Of a stretch of DNA of 64,000 bases, positions 1 to 10,300 are shown in pieces (position 1 is the stretch's first letter; the number at the start of each line of letters is the position of its first letter). The stretch lies in NCBI RefSeq assembly GCF_011752625.1, contig NZ_VWXD01000007.1, positions 186,001 to 250,000 on the forward strand, given 5' to 3'. The stretch is from Candidatus Pantoea formicae. GTDB taxonomy: Bacteria; Pseudomonadota; Gammaproteobacteria; Enterobacterales; Enterobacteriaceae. The notes beneath the pieces were generated by a model. That model made no database searches. It was not told where the DNA came from and saw only the letters and a list, made by a program, of their open reading frames with translations. The translations under genes and the position numbers were made by a program.

Positions 1-1
1 G

Positions 2-1969
2 CTGAACGGCCAGCCGTTAGGAACGTTGCCGTTAGGTTCGAGTGACAGCGATGTCAGTGACTATCAGCTGGATATTCCGGCTGCGATGGTGGTGTCGAGC
101 AACAACCTGAGCTTCAAAATCAACGATGCAGACAAATTGCTGTGCGAAAAAGAGAGCGCACAGCAGTACCAGGTCTCGATTCTGCCGAAAACCACGTTGA
201 GCCTTGAAGGCCAGCAACTGAATATCGGCATTAGCCTGCGCAACTTCCCGCGTCCGTTTATGGATGTACAGCGCATGACGCCTGCCAGCGTGGCTTTTGG
301 TTTTGCTGCCAACGTCGCACCGGACAGTGTCAGCGCAGCAGCCTTAGTGGCATCCTGGATGGGGATTCAATCCGACTATCGTGGCATTCGTTTCCCGGTG
401 GTCCGTGGTGATTTGCCTGAACATAACGGCATTCTGGTCGGCCATCCGGGTGACAAGATTGGCAGTGTCACCCTACCTGCCACCAACGGTCCACTGCTGC
501 AGGTGATCGATAACCCGAATAACCCGGTCTACAAGCTGCTTTTGGTGGTCGGTGCTGATGATGCGCAGCTGCGACAGGCGGCGAACCGTTTGACGACCCA
601 GCCGCTGGCGACGGATGCCAGTAGCCTCAACGTGCAGCCACAGCAGATCGGCACGCGTAAGCCTTACGACGCACCGCGCTGGATTAATACCAGCCGTCCA
701 GTCCGTCTGAGTGAGCTGCTGCGTAAAGATCAAAGCCTGACCACCACTGGTATCTGGCACGATGCGCTGAGCGTGAACTTCCGCGCTGCACCGGATCTGT
801 TTATGTGGGATGGCGACACCATTCCCGTGGAGCTGCACTATCGCTTCCCGTCTGAGAGCTGGATTGATGAGAACAACTCGTTCCTCAACGTGATGATTAA
901 CGGCACTTTCCTGCGCAATCTGACGGTGAACAAAGTCGGTCTACTGGAGAGCGCCTGGCATCGCTTGGGAGGAGACGCACGTCAAGAGCATTACACCCTG
1001 AAGCTGGATCCGTATCTGATTTACGGTGACAACCAGTTGGCGCTCTATTTCAACATCAAGCCGAAAGCGGATGCGCCTTGCGGTGTGCTGCTGAACAATA
1101 ACATTAAGAGCCGCATTGAAGATGATTCGTGGATCGATCTGAGCCACACACGTCACTTCACTATGCTGCCCAACCTGTCGTATTTCGTTGGTGCATCGTT
1201 CCCGTTCTCACGTCTGGCGGACTTCTCACAGACCACCTTGCTGCTGCCGGAAAAACCAACGGATGCCGAAATCTCGACGCTACTGGACATGTCTTCCCGT
1301 GCGGGTAATGCCACGGGTGTGCCACTGGTGCAGAACCAGGTTCTGTTTGGCCTGCCGAATGGCGGCACCAATCTGACGCGTCTGCAGCAGAGCGATTTGC
1401 TGGCGGTGAGCACCACGCAGAACAGTGAGTTCAATCAGCAGATGTTGGCCAACACGCCATATGAAACCAGCGGCAACACGCTGGGGGTGAAAGATCCCAC
1501 GACGTGGGACAAGCTGCGTGGCTGGCTGACCGGTGACTGGTATCGCCAGCAGCTGGATGCCGATCGCTACTTCTCCTCCAACGAAGCGTGGCGTGGTTTT
1601 GTTAGTTACCGCTCGCCGTGGAATGCGGACCGTTTAGTCGTCATGACCGTCGCAACCAGCGATCAGCAACTGCTGCGTCTGCATGAAGACCTTAACTCGG
1701 CGCGCATCAACGCAGGTATTCGCGGCGATACCGCCATCATTACCGATGAGAACGGTATTCGTAGCTTCCGCGTGGGGCCGCAGTTCCCGAGCGGGGAAAT
1801 GCCGTGGTACATGATGGTGGTGTGGTATGCCAACCAGCACTCCGTGTTGATGGCGCTGGCGGCACTGCTGCTTTCCGCGCTGGTCGGTGGTGGCGCTTGG
1901 GCGATGTTGAAACGTCATGCGTGGCGACGTCTCAATCCGAAGGCTGATAGCAAGTCCGGCAAGAAGTAA
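2..1969 (+). CDS. bcsB: Cellulose synthase periplasmic subunit BcsB of operon 1, 5'-truncated by the window start
   Basis: This is the C-terminal part of a BcsB protein. The frame is open from base 2, so the gene begins before the window and the apparent TTG at 26 is internal. BcsB is the c-di-GMP-pathway partner of BcsA that guides nascent glucan through the periplasm. The fragment has the two repeated carbohydrate-binding/flavodoxin-like halves typical of BcsB. It ends in one hydrophobic helix (about the last 40 residues, rich in Leu/Ala/Val) followed by a basic tail, which is the inner-membrane anchor that packs on BcsA. It lies 11 bp before bcsC and is clearly diverged from the second bcsB at 10803-13103. 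Its bcsA should lie just outside the window. Confidence 0.93.
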   Translation: MNGQPLGTLPLGSSDSDVSDYQLDIPAAMVVSSNNLSFKINDADKLLCEKESAQQYQVSILPKTTLSLEGQQLNIGISLRNFPRPFMDVQRMTPASVAFGFAANVAPDSVSAAALVASWMGIQSDYRGIRFPVVRGDLPEHNGILVGHPGDKIGSVTLPATNGPLLQVIDNPNNPVYKLLLVVGADDAQLRQAANRLTTQPLATDASSLNVQPQQIGTRKPYDAPRWINTSRPVRLSELLRKDQSLTTTGIWHDALSVNFRAAPDLFMWDGDTIPVELHYRFPSESWIDENNSFLNVMINGTFLRNLTVNKVGLLESAWHRLGGDARQEHYTLKLDPYLIYGDNQLALYFNIKPKADAPCGVLLNNNIKSRIEDDSWIDLSHTRHFTMLPNLSYFVGASFPFSRLADFSQTTLLLPEKPTDAEISTLLDMSSRAGNATGVPLVQNQVLFGLPNGGTNLTRLQQSDLLAVSTTQNSEFNQQMLANTPYETSGNTLGVKDPTTWDKLRGWLTGDWYRQQLDADRYFSSNEAWRGFVSYRSPWNADRLVVMTVATSDQQLLRLHEDLNSARINAGIRGDTAIITDENGIRSFRVGPQFPSGEMPWYMMVVWYANQHSVLMALAALLLSALVGGGAWAMLKRHAWRRLNPKADSKSGKK

Positions 1970-1980
1970 GGATAAAAACA

Positions 1981-4900
1981 ATGAAAAAAAATCTGTTAAG
2001 TGCCGGTATTCGCCATGCCCTGATTTTGGGCGGGGCGCTGACGCTCTCTCAGCCGCTGCTGGCGGCAGAGAGCACCAATCCCGCGTTACAAGCGCTGTTC
2101 GATCAGGCCGCTTACTGGCATCAGAAAGCGCATGACGATTTAGCGAAATCTTCGCTGCAAAAAGTGTTGATGGTGGAGCCGAACAACACCCAGGCGCTCT
2201 ATCTGCTGGCGCTCTATTCACAGCAGAGTGGTAGCACGGCGGAAGCGGCGCAGTGGCGCGCACGTCTTAGCGCGGCCTCGCCGAACGATCCCCACCTCAG
2301 CGAATTAGATAATGCGCGTCAGTTGCAAACCATTCCACAGGCGCAGCTGTCCCTGGCGCGCCAGCAGGCACGCAGTGGTAATATCGCCGCTTCGCTGCAA
2401 ACCTGGCGTAATACCTTTAACGGTAACGAGCCACCACCGAGCGTGGCGGCTGAGTATTACCTGACAATGGCGGGTGACCGTTCTCTGTTACCGCAGGCGG
2501 TTGAGGCGTTGCGTCAATTCTCTGCCGATCATCCACAGGATACCGGCGCAAAACTGGCGCTGGGCAAGGCGATGACGTATCAGGAATCAACGCGTCGCCA
2601 AGGCATTGATGTGCTGGCGGGACTGGCCGATGGCAATAAAGAAGCCGACCGTTCGCTGCGGCAGGCGCTGATGTGGCTCGGCCCGCAAGCTTCCGATGCC
2701 TCGCTGTACCAAACCTGGCAACAGCGCCATCCGCAAGATAACGCGGTGATGGATTACTACCGCAAAAATGTCGGTGGTGCTGAGAAAGGCGCAGGCTTTA
2801 CGGCGCTTAACAGTGGTGATGTCAGCAACGCGCAAAATAACTTTGAGAAAGTGCTGCAAGCTAACCCACAGGATGCGGATGCCTTGGCCGGTATGGGCTA
2901 TGTGGCACAGCGAGCCGGGCGTTACGCCGAAGCGGCTGATTACCTGACGCGCGCCGCGCAGATGGGCGGCGATCAAAGCGAAGCCCGCCAGAAACAAGCG
3001 TCCGATGCGCGCTTCTATGCCCAGTTGGCGACCGCGCAGCAGGCCTTGAAAAACGGTGATAGTGCGCAGGCGCTGTCACTGAGTGAGCCGCTGACCCAAG
3101 CGGAAGGCGAAAAAGGTGTTTCAGCCAAGCTGTTCCGTGCCGACGTGCAGCGCCGCAGTAATCAACTGGACCAGGCGGAGCAGACCTATCGTTCCATCCT
3201 GCAGAGCGATCCCGATAACCGCAACGCCAAAGAAGGGTTGTTCTACGTGCTACGTCAGCAGAACCGGAGCGCCGAGGCGAATACGCTGCTGGCTTCTCTG
3301 CCTGATAGCGTGCGCCAAAGCGTGGCTCCGCGAGGCAACAGCACCGATCCGATTCGTGCCCAGGCCAAGCGTGAGTTAGCGGCAGGCAACAACAGTGCGG
3401 CGATTGCCACCCTAAACAGTGGGATTCAGCGCTATCCAAACGATGGCTGGCTGCGACTAGACCTTGCGCGTATCTACCGTGCCCAGGGCGATAGCATGAT
3501 GGCAGCCAACATCATGCAACCGGCGATGCGCACGGGCGCCAGCACCAATGAGCTGTATGCGGGCGCATTGAATGCCAGCGAGAGTGGTGCCTGGCAGCAA
3601 GCGAGTCTGCTGTTGTCACGCATCCCTAACGGCAGCAAAAGCAGTGATATGCGTGAACTGGCGCAGCGTGTGAACTTCAACCTGCAAATGGCGACGGCGG
3701 ATCAGTATCTGGCGCAGGGTTCGAATGCGGCGGCGGCCAACACCTTGCGTGCGCTGGCGTCATCGCCTCCGTCCAACCCGGTGGATGCCGGTAACCTGGC
3801 CCAGAAGCTGGCGAAAGCGGGCGATCTCACCACCGCTGTTTCTGTGGTGCGCAGCAATATGCAGCGAGGCATTCAGGGCAATGCCGGTGATTATGCAGCA
3901 CAGGTCGCGGTGCTTAATCAGGCGGGTCTGAATACCGAAGCGCAGAGTTTCCTCAGCAGCCCAGAGCTGCAGGCGCGCAGTACGCCAACGCAGCTGGCGG
4001 GGATTCGCAACGGTTACGTGATCAACGAAGTGGATCGTCTGCGTGAGCAGAAACAGTATGCCGCGGCATATGACAAGCTCGTAGGTGCGCTGCAACACGA
4101 TCCGCAGAACCGTGATTTGATGTTTGCCATGGCGCGACTGTATCAGTCCGGCAAGATGAACAAAGAAGCGGGCGTGGTGTATGACTACCTGATGACGCAG
4201 GATACGCCGACGCAAGATGCACGTACTGGGGCCATCAACGTGGCGCTGGCCAATAACGATGTGAACAAAGCGAACACGCTCACACGTGGCCTGCGTAATG
4301 AACAGACACCTGATCGCCTGCTATTGCTGGCACGTGTGGCTGAGGCGAACGGCGAACACAGTCAGGCAATGAGCTATTTACGTACCGCACGTGGCCAACT
4401 GATTGGCCTGCAGGGTGCCCAAACGGGCAGTGTGCCGAGTGTCGGTGGTTTGGCATTGGCCGACAACCCGTTCATTAACCGCAGTACTTCACCGATTTCG
4501 GGTTCGTCATCAGCCTATGGTGCGGTTATGCCATGGCAGTCCTCTCCTGATGCTGCTACAAGCAATGCTTCAGGTGCAACGCTGGCCAGCAATACGCCAG
4601 CGATTCAGCAGAGCCAGACACTGCGTCAAATCGACAACATGATGGACGATTTGCAGGAAAAAACCGGTACTTGGGTACAGGGCCAGATGCAGGTACGCGG
4701 ACGTGATGGTGAATCAGGTCTAAGTAAGCTGACCGAAGCGAAAGCGCCATTAACCTTCTCTACTGTACCGTTTGGCAACTCACGCTTCGATTTCACCATG
4801 ACGCCTGTTTCCTTAACGGCGGGCAGCGCGGGCGGTGATGCATGGCGTCGTTTCGGCACTAACGCGCTGGTGCAGGGCAATGTGGTAGCGTCTGGCGACG

Positions 4901-5787
4901 CGAAAATTGACGATGTCCCTTCTTCCTCAACAGATTCGCAGAAAGCGACAGGTGTTGAGCTGAACCTTGCCTTAAAAGGCGACAGCTACAAGATCGACCT
5001 CGGCAGCACCCCGCTGGGGCAAGACCTCAGTACTTTGGTCGGTGGCGTACAGTGGTCGCCGAAGTTGACTGATTTCCTGACGCTGATCTTGACCGGTGAA
5101 CGCCGCGCGATGACTGACAGCCTGCTCTCCTATGTAGGTGTGGAAGATAAAACCAGCGGTAAGCGCTGGGGCCGTGTCACCAAAAACGGCGGTAACGCCT
5201 TGCTGAGCTACGATGACGGCGATGCCGGTTTCTACGTCGGTGGTGGCGCGTACAGCTACATTGGCGAAAACGTGGCGAGCAACAACAGCGTGCAGGCGAC
5301 GGCGGGTGCTTATGTGCGTCCGTTCCACGCTGATGACCGCGAGCTGAAAGTGGGGATGAGTCTGTCGTGGATGGACTTCTCGAAAAACCTCAGCTACTTC
5401 AGCTACGGTCAGGGCGGTTACTTCAGCCCGCAAAACTATGCGTCGGTGTCGTTCCCCATCGAATTCACCCGCAAGTTTGACGATCTGAAAGTGAACGTAG
5501 GCGGTTCAGTGGGTTATCAATCCTACAGCCAGGATAAGAGTGCTTACTTCCCGAATGACCCGACTTACCAGGCACAGATGCAGAGCCTGGCCGATCAGGG
5601 TTACGTGAAGAGTGCCTATTACAGCGGCGACAGCAAAAACGGCATCGGTTATAACCTGCATGCCGGAGCGGATTATAAGATCAACAAAGATGTCACCATT
5701 GGCGGCCAGTTAGGCTATGACACCTTTGGCGATTACAACGAGAGCACAGCGAATCTGTACTTCCGTTATATGTTCGGAGACAACTAA
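1981..5787 (+). CDS. bcsC: Cellulose synthase outer-membrane export porin BcsC (operon 1)
   Basis: The protein has 1268 aa. It starts with a signal peptide of about 28 residues (basic start, Leu/Ala core, cleavage near Leu-Ala-Ala-Glu). A long TPR superhelix follows (roughly 30-850), then a low-complexity Ser/Ala linker (about 830-880), and finally a BcsC-type beta-barrel domain (about 930-1268) ending in an aromatic-containing strand (Arg-Tyr-Met-Phe). BcsC carries cellulose across the outer membrane, with the TPRs in the periplasm contacting the synthase. An AAGGA ribosome site precedes the ATG. Its stop shares one base with the bcsD start. It is one of two BcsC proteins in the window; the other (7337-10813) is about 110 residues shorter and clearly diverged. 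Confidence 0.96.
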   Translation: MKKNLLSAGIRHALILGGALTLSQPLLAAESTNPALQALFDQAAYWHQKAHDDLAKSSLQKVLMVEPNNTQALYLLALYSQQSGSTAEAAQWRARLSAASPNDPHLSELDNARQLQTIPQAQLSLARQQARSGNIAASLQTWRNTFNGNEPPPSVAAEYYLTMAGDRSLLPQAVEALRQFSADHPQDTGAKLALGKAMTYQESTRRQGIDVLAGLADGNKEADRSLRQALMWLGPQASDASLYQTWQQRHPQDNAVMDYYRKNVGGAEKGAGFTALNSGDVSNAQNNFEKVLQANPQDADALAGMGYVAQRAGRYAEAADYLTRAAQMGGDQSEARQKQASDARFYAQLATAQQALKNGDSAQALSLSEPLTQAEGEKGVSAKLFRADVQRRSNQLDQAEQTYRSILQSDPDNRNAKEGLFYVLRQQNRSAEANTLLASLPDSVRQSVAPRGNSTDPIRAQAKRELAAGNNSAAIATLNSGIQRYPNDGWLRLDLARIYRAQGDSMMAANIMQPAMRTGASTNELYAGALNASESGAWQQASLLLSRIPNGSKSSDMRELAQRVNFNLQMATADQYLAQGSNAAAANTLRALASSPPSNPVDAGNLAQKLAKAGDLTTAVSVVRSNMQRGIQGNAGDYAAQVAVLNQAGLNTEAQSFLSSPELQARSTPTQLAGIRNGYVINEVDRLREQKQYAAAYDKLVGALQHDPQNRDLMFAMARLYQSGKMNKEAGVVYDYLMTQDTPTQDARTGAINVALANNDVNKANTLTRGLRNEQTPDRLLLLARVAEANGEHSQAMSYLRTARGQLIGLQGAQTGSVPSVGGLALADNPFINRSTSPISGSSSAYGAVMPWQSSPDAATSNASGATLASNTPAIQQSQTLRQIDNMMDDLQEKTGTWVQGQMQVRGRDGESGLSKLTEAKAPLTFSTVPFGNSRFDFTMTPVSLTAGSAGGDAWRRFGTNALVQGNVVASGDAKIDDVPSSSTDSQKATGVELNLALKGDSYKIDLGSTPLGQDLSTLVGGVQWSPKLTDFLTLILTGERRAMTDSLLSYVGVEDKTSGKRWGRVTKNGGNALLSYDDGDAGFYVGGGAYSYIGENVASNNSVQATAGAYVRPFHADDRELKVGMSLSWMDFSKNLSYFSYGQGGYFSPQNYASVSFPIEFTRKFDDLKVNVGGSVGYQSYSQDKSAYFPNDPTYQAQMQSLADQGYVKSAYYSGDSKNGIGYNLHAGADYKINKDVTIGGQLGYDTFGDYNESTANLYFRYMFGDN

Positions 5788-6233
5788 TGAGTGAGCAAGT
5801 AACCGCGCGTATCAGTCATCCACATCAGCCTGGCTGGTTCGATCTGGTCAGCGTGATGATTGAGAGCATGCTGAATAACGCGGGTGAGGAAGCGGAAGGC
5901 TTTCTCATTGATGTGGGCGCTTCGTTGGCCGCGCGCTATCCTTTAGCGGAAGCGCGCACCGTGCAAGATCTGGAGCGCGAAATTAATTTGCAGCTGGCGC
6001 GCTTCAACTGGGGCTTTACCCAACTGCAGCCGTTGGAAAACGCTATTCTGATTCAGCATCACGCGTTGCCGCAGGGCGACACCAATCTGGATGCTGAACG
6101 CTGGCAGTTGGCGCTGAGTGCCGTGCTGTCGGGTGTGTATGCACAGTGGTTGCAGGCACAAGGCGGTAGCGCTGCCGTACCGGTCACATTTGAGAAACTT
6201 GACGGCGGTACGCTGCATTATCGATATCAATAG
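5787..6233 (+). CDS. bcsD: Cellulose synthase subunit BcsD
   Basis: This is a 148-aa soluble protein of the BcsD/AcsD family (family length about 150-156 aa). In Komagataeibacter the protein forms a periplasmic octamer that helps gather glucan chains into ordered ribbons. It has no clear signal peptide, as in other BcsD proteins. The ATG overlaps the bcsC stop by one base, implying translational coupling. Its position after bcsC and before bcsZ marks this as a bcsD-containing (type I) operon, unlike the E. coli-type operon next to it. Assignment rests on size, position and overall resemblance rather than on a catalytic motif. Confidence 0.85.
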   Translation: MSEQVTARISHPHQPGWFDLVSVMIESMLNNAGEEAEGFLIDVGASLAARYPLAEARTVQDLEREINLQLARFNWGFTQLQPLENAILIQHHALPQGDTNLDAERWQLALSAVLSGVYAQWLQAQGGSAAVPVTFEKLDGGTLHYRYQ

Positions 6234-6242
6234 GATGCTGTG

Positions 6243-7247
6243 ATGAGAGTGATGCGGTTCTGGCGTCAATGGATGCTGTGTTTCATGGTGATATTTTTTA
6301 GCGCACAGGCGGCCGCAAACGGTTGGAGTACCTTTAAAGGCCGTTTTATGAGCAGCGATGGCCGTATCAGTGATACGGCCAACAATAATGTTAGTCATAC
6401 CGAAGGCCAAGGCTACGGCATGTTGTTGGCCGTGGCGAACAATGACCGCGCCACCTTTGACTTGCTGTGGCAATGGACACGCAGCCATCTGCGTAACCCG
6501 CAAAACGATCTGTTCTACTGGCGCTATACGCCGGGTGCTGCCGATCCCGTCGCCGACAAAAACAACGCCTCGGATGGTGATGTGCTGATTGCCTGGGCGC
6601 TGCAACGCGCGGCGCAGAAGTGGGGCGGCGATTATCAGTCAACCTCAGATCGTATTCAGCGCGCTATCGTTAAACAGAACGTGATCACTTTTGGTGGCCA
6701 CACGGTGATGTTGCCTGGCGCACAGGGCTTCAACAAAAACAGCTATGTAGTGCTGAATCCCTCGTATTTCCTGTTTGCTGCATGGCAGGAGTTTGCTGAG
6801 CACAGCCATCTGCGTGTGTGGAATGAGCTGATTGATAACGGGATGGACCTGCTGGGCGACATGCACTTTGGTAAAACGGGGCTGCCGCTGGATTGGGTTG
6901 CACTGAACGCCGATGGTTCCGTCGCCCCCGCCGTCGGGTATTCCAACCGTTTCAGCTATGACGCCATACGTATTCCGCTCAATATCTGGTGGTACGATCC
7001 ACAAAGTTTGCGTCTGGTGCCGTTCCAGCGTGTCTGGCAGGGTTATGGCCGTCAGACCACTCCGGCCTGGTTTGATGTGCTCGCCAATACCCCCGCGCCA
7101 TATAATATGGACGGCGGCTTGCTGGCGATTCGCGATCTGACCCTGAATCAAACCGGTTATCTCAGTGACCGCTTAGCGCCGGATCAGAACTACTTCTCCG
7201 CCAGCTTGCAGTTACTGACTTGGATGGCGTATCAGGAAAAGCGTTAG
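6243..7247 (+). CDS. bcsZ: Endo-1,4-beta-D-glucanase BcsZ (GH8 family)
   Basis: This is the periplasmic cellulase that trims glucan during synthesis and export. A signal peptide (hydrophobic stretch to about residue 25, cleavage before Asn-Gly-Trp) is followed by a GH8 domain. The general acid lies in the Thr-Glu-Gly-Gln-Gly-Tyr-Gly-Met motif near residue 55. The Ala-Ser-Asp-Gly-Asp motif and the Ser-Tyr-Asp-Ala-Ile-Arg-Ile-Pro motif, which carries the conserved Asp, are also present. The ATG at 6243 was chosen over the GTG one codon earlier. At about 334 aa it is shorter than E. coli BcsZ (368). It is the only bcsZ in the window: the facing E. coli-type operon lacks one. Confidence 0.95.
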   Translation: MRVMRFWRQWMLCFMVIFFSAQAAANGWSTFKGRFMSSDGRISDTANNNVSHTEGQGYGMLLAVANNDRATFDLLWQWTRSHLRNPQNDLFYWRYTPGAADPVADKNNASDGDVLIAWALQRAAQKWGGDYQSTSDRIQRAIVKQNVITFGGHTVMLPGAQGFNKNSYVVLNPSYFLFAAWQEFAEHSHLRVWNELIDNGMDLLGDMHFGKTGLPLDWVALNADGSVAPAVGYSNRFSYDAIRIPLNIWWYDPQSLRLVPFQRVWQGYGRQTTPAWFDVLANTPAPYNMDGGLLAIRDLTLNQTGYLSDRLAPDQNYFSASLQLLTWMAYQEKR

Positions 7248-7306
7248 AAATTTCGCGATAAATCGTGTTGTTTTTACAGATCGCAATGTATTACACAATT
7301 GAAAGG

Positions 7307-7338
7307 GCCGCACTTCGATGAGGAAGTGCGGCTTTTTT
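7307..7338 (+). terminator. Rho-independent terminator of bcs operon 1
   Basis: A perfect 10-bp GC-rich stem (7307-7316 with 7323-7332) and a 6-nt loop are followed by six T residues (7333-7338). It sits between the convergent bcsZ and bcsC genes. The stop codon of the reverse-strand bcsC lies inside the T-tract, so the hairpin lies just past the end of that gene. On the reverse strand the trailing sequence is only weakly T-rich. Confidence 0.93.
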
Positions 7339-10300
7339 ATTTAAAATCCGCATACGGCTCAAGCGGTTGTGGTGGCATATCCATATCGCCGTTCCAGCCG
7401 CCCATTGAATAACGCATGTAGATTAAGCCGTGGCTCGGGGTGTAATCCTTCGCCTGCTGAATATCCATGGCCAGTCCTACTGACCAGTGTGGCGTGACGC
7501 GTCGTTCCACCACCGCTTGCAGGGTGTAACCGAAACCGTTGCCGGAACTGCTGTCAGAAGTCGGATTGGAAGCCAACGTGAAGCCTGGGTTGACAGGGTA
7601 ACGCTGCTGGCCGTCAGTTTGCGATTGTGACCAGGAAACCGAACCCCCGAGATCAAACGACCAGTTTTCGGTGCGCTGCCGATAGGTGACCGGTACGGAG
7701 AGCGAGAAATACTGCTGGGGACTGTAATAGCCGCCTTGGCCGAAGGTGTAATCGCTCAGATCTTTTTGGTAGTGCCACAACATACTATTCAGGCCCACCG
7801 TCGCACGACGATTGCCCTCGTTGATGAGCTTGTAGTAGTAACCTGCCATAAGACGTTCACGGCTGTTATCGGCAACGTTTTCACCCGTAATTTGATGGGC
7901 GCTGATATCCGCCCACACGCCATTCGCGCCGCCCTGATCATAACTCAGCCCAATTGAACCACCGGTTGCCACCACGCCACCCCAGGTTTTTCCGCCGTTG
8001 GCGGCGGGATCTCGCGCACCGGCATACGCCAGCAGCGAACTGGAGATCGGACGGCGGGAGGCGGTGAAAGTCACCCCAAGGTCTTTGACATCGGTTTTCC
8101 AGCTTAAGCCACCCACCCAGTTGGTGACTTCAAAGCCCAGTGGCGTAGTGCCTATATCCCCGGACCAACGGTCGTTATGCCAGCCCACACCAATCGCGGT
8201 GCCTTCGTCTCGCTGTTTGAAATCACGGCTACAACCACCCGAATTATCATCGTTGCAACTGCCGAAAAATTCGCTGTGACTGCCATTGCTGGTGGCGAAG
8301 GTGCCCGCCGAGACCAGCACATGATCGACGCGCACAAAACTGCGACCGTCGGCCAGCGGTGTCTCCGCCTGCATCATGGTGGTGTGCGCGTTAAAATCTG
8401 AGATGCCGCCGGTGCCCTTATTGCGCGAATAATCCTGTTCGAGCGTGAAAGTTGTGTCTTGCTGGCGATAAAGGTCAGCGGCATCGCTGCGAATACCGCG
8501 TTTCAGCCAGTCATCACTGGCGTCATTACGCGTCAGGCGGGTATAGCTGTCGTTATCCTGCGGCGCGTCGGCGCTGATGCCGCTGGCTGCCATTGCCAGG
8601 CGATAATCCTGCTGCGCCGCTTCAGGCTGTTGCTGCTGCGTTTCCAGTCGCGCGGCATCGCGATACACCAGTGCTTTGCTTTGCGACGGAGGTTCTTTGG
8701 CGGCACGCGTTTTTAAATCATTAAATATCTGCTGCGCACGTGCCGCATCGCCGCTGTTTTGCCAGGCCAGCGCCACACGGCGACCGCTGTTGATATTTTG
8801 CTGCGCCACGCTAGAGGGTAAAGCGTGCAGTGCCTGACGTGCTTGGTCGGTGCGTTTCAGAGCGATGAGTGCTTCGATGCGGCCCAGCGCAGCGTCGTTA
8901 TTGGTGGCATCCTGCTGCAGCACACGCTGATAACTCGCCAGCGCAGCTTTCGCGTCGCCGCGCTCCAGTGCCCAGTCTGCCAACGTAATATCACGTCGAG
9001 TTGAGGCGGGTTGCTGTTGCAGCAACGCCAGCGCAGCGGATTCGTTGCCATTAGCGCGTAGATCGGTGGCGCGAGCGAACACTTTATCCTGTGTTAAACG
9101 ATCCGCCAGCTCATGCATGTTGTTGTCCCAACGGGTTTCTGGCAGGCGGTGTAGTGCCGCCAGCGCGGCATCATCCTGATCGCCCGATGAGAGCCACAAC
9201 GCCCACGCATAGAGCGCCGCGGGTTCTTGCGGATGCTGGCGTACCATGGCGTCCATCACCTGCGCGCCTTGGGCTTCTTCGCCACTGCTACGCAGTGCGC
9301 CGGCTAAACGGTAAGAGAGCCAAATGTCGTTGGGATTGTCCTGTGCGGCCTGGCGGTATTTCACGACTGCCTGGTGCCACTGGCCCTGTTGCGCCAGCGC
9401 ATCCGCTTCAGCCCGCAGGCTGTCACTGCGCAACGAACGCAACGTATCCGCGAGCGAACGCTGCTGTGCGGCGGGCAAGGCATTGATAAACGCCATGGCG
9501 CGGGCAGGCGATTGCTGTTGATAGAGCGCAGCCAGTCGGCGTATAGCGGTGGTATTGCTACCATCAATACGCAGCGCCTGTTGCCAGTACTGTTCCGCTT
9601 GCGCGTCATTTTTGCGCGCCAGAGCGACATCGCCGAGGCCAATCAGTGCCCAGCTGTCGCGGTTATCAATGGCCTGCGCACTGCGGTATTGCCGTTCTGC
9701 GCCAGCAACATCGCCTTTTTTCAGCGCGTCATCACCCTGGTTGATCGCCAACCAATAGCGGTTGGTCTGCAGCAGTGACTGCCACTTGCCAATCTGGGTG
9801 CTGGCTTGCCCAGCCTGAATGGCTTTCTGCAACCAACTAATGGCTTGCGCGCGATTGTTGGCACGCGCCTGCGCCTGGCCCATAGCCCCCATCAACTCGG
9901 CATCATTGGGATTGGCTTTAAGCGCGGCGGCCAGTGCGGCAATCGCATTCGCGCCGCCGCCAGCATCGACCAGTGCCAGACCACGCATACGCTCGCGATA
10001 GGCCGGATCGGCTAACAGCTTTTGCTGCCGTGCCAGCTCTTCTTCACCACGCTGTTGTGCATCACCTGATGTAAACACTTGCAGATATTGCTTCAGGCTG
10101 GCCACGCTGCGATCGCTGACCGGCTGATTGTGGATCTGTTGCAACCACAGCTCGGAAGCTGCCTCACGCCCACCGTCACGATTGGCGAGTTGACGCAGCT
10201 GCGTCAAGGCTTCAGCAGGTTGATTATTATCAAACGCCATGCGCGCCAGTTGCAGCTCTACGCCGATATTGCCGGGATAGCGCTGCTCCAACCCCTGCAA

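Noticed and set aside
2861..3439. 192-residue reverse frame inside bcsC
   Set aside because: A shadow of the GC-rich TPR coding sequence; no ribosome site and no family resemblance.
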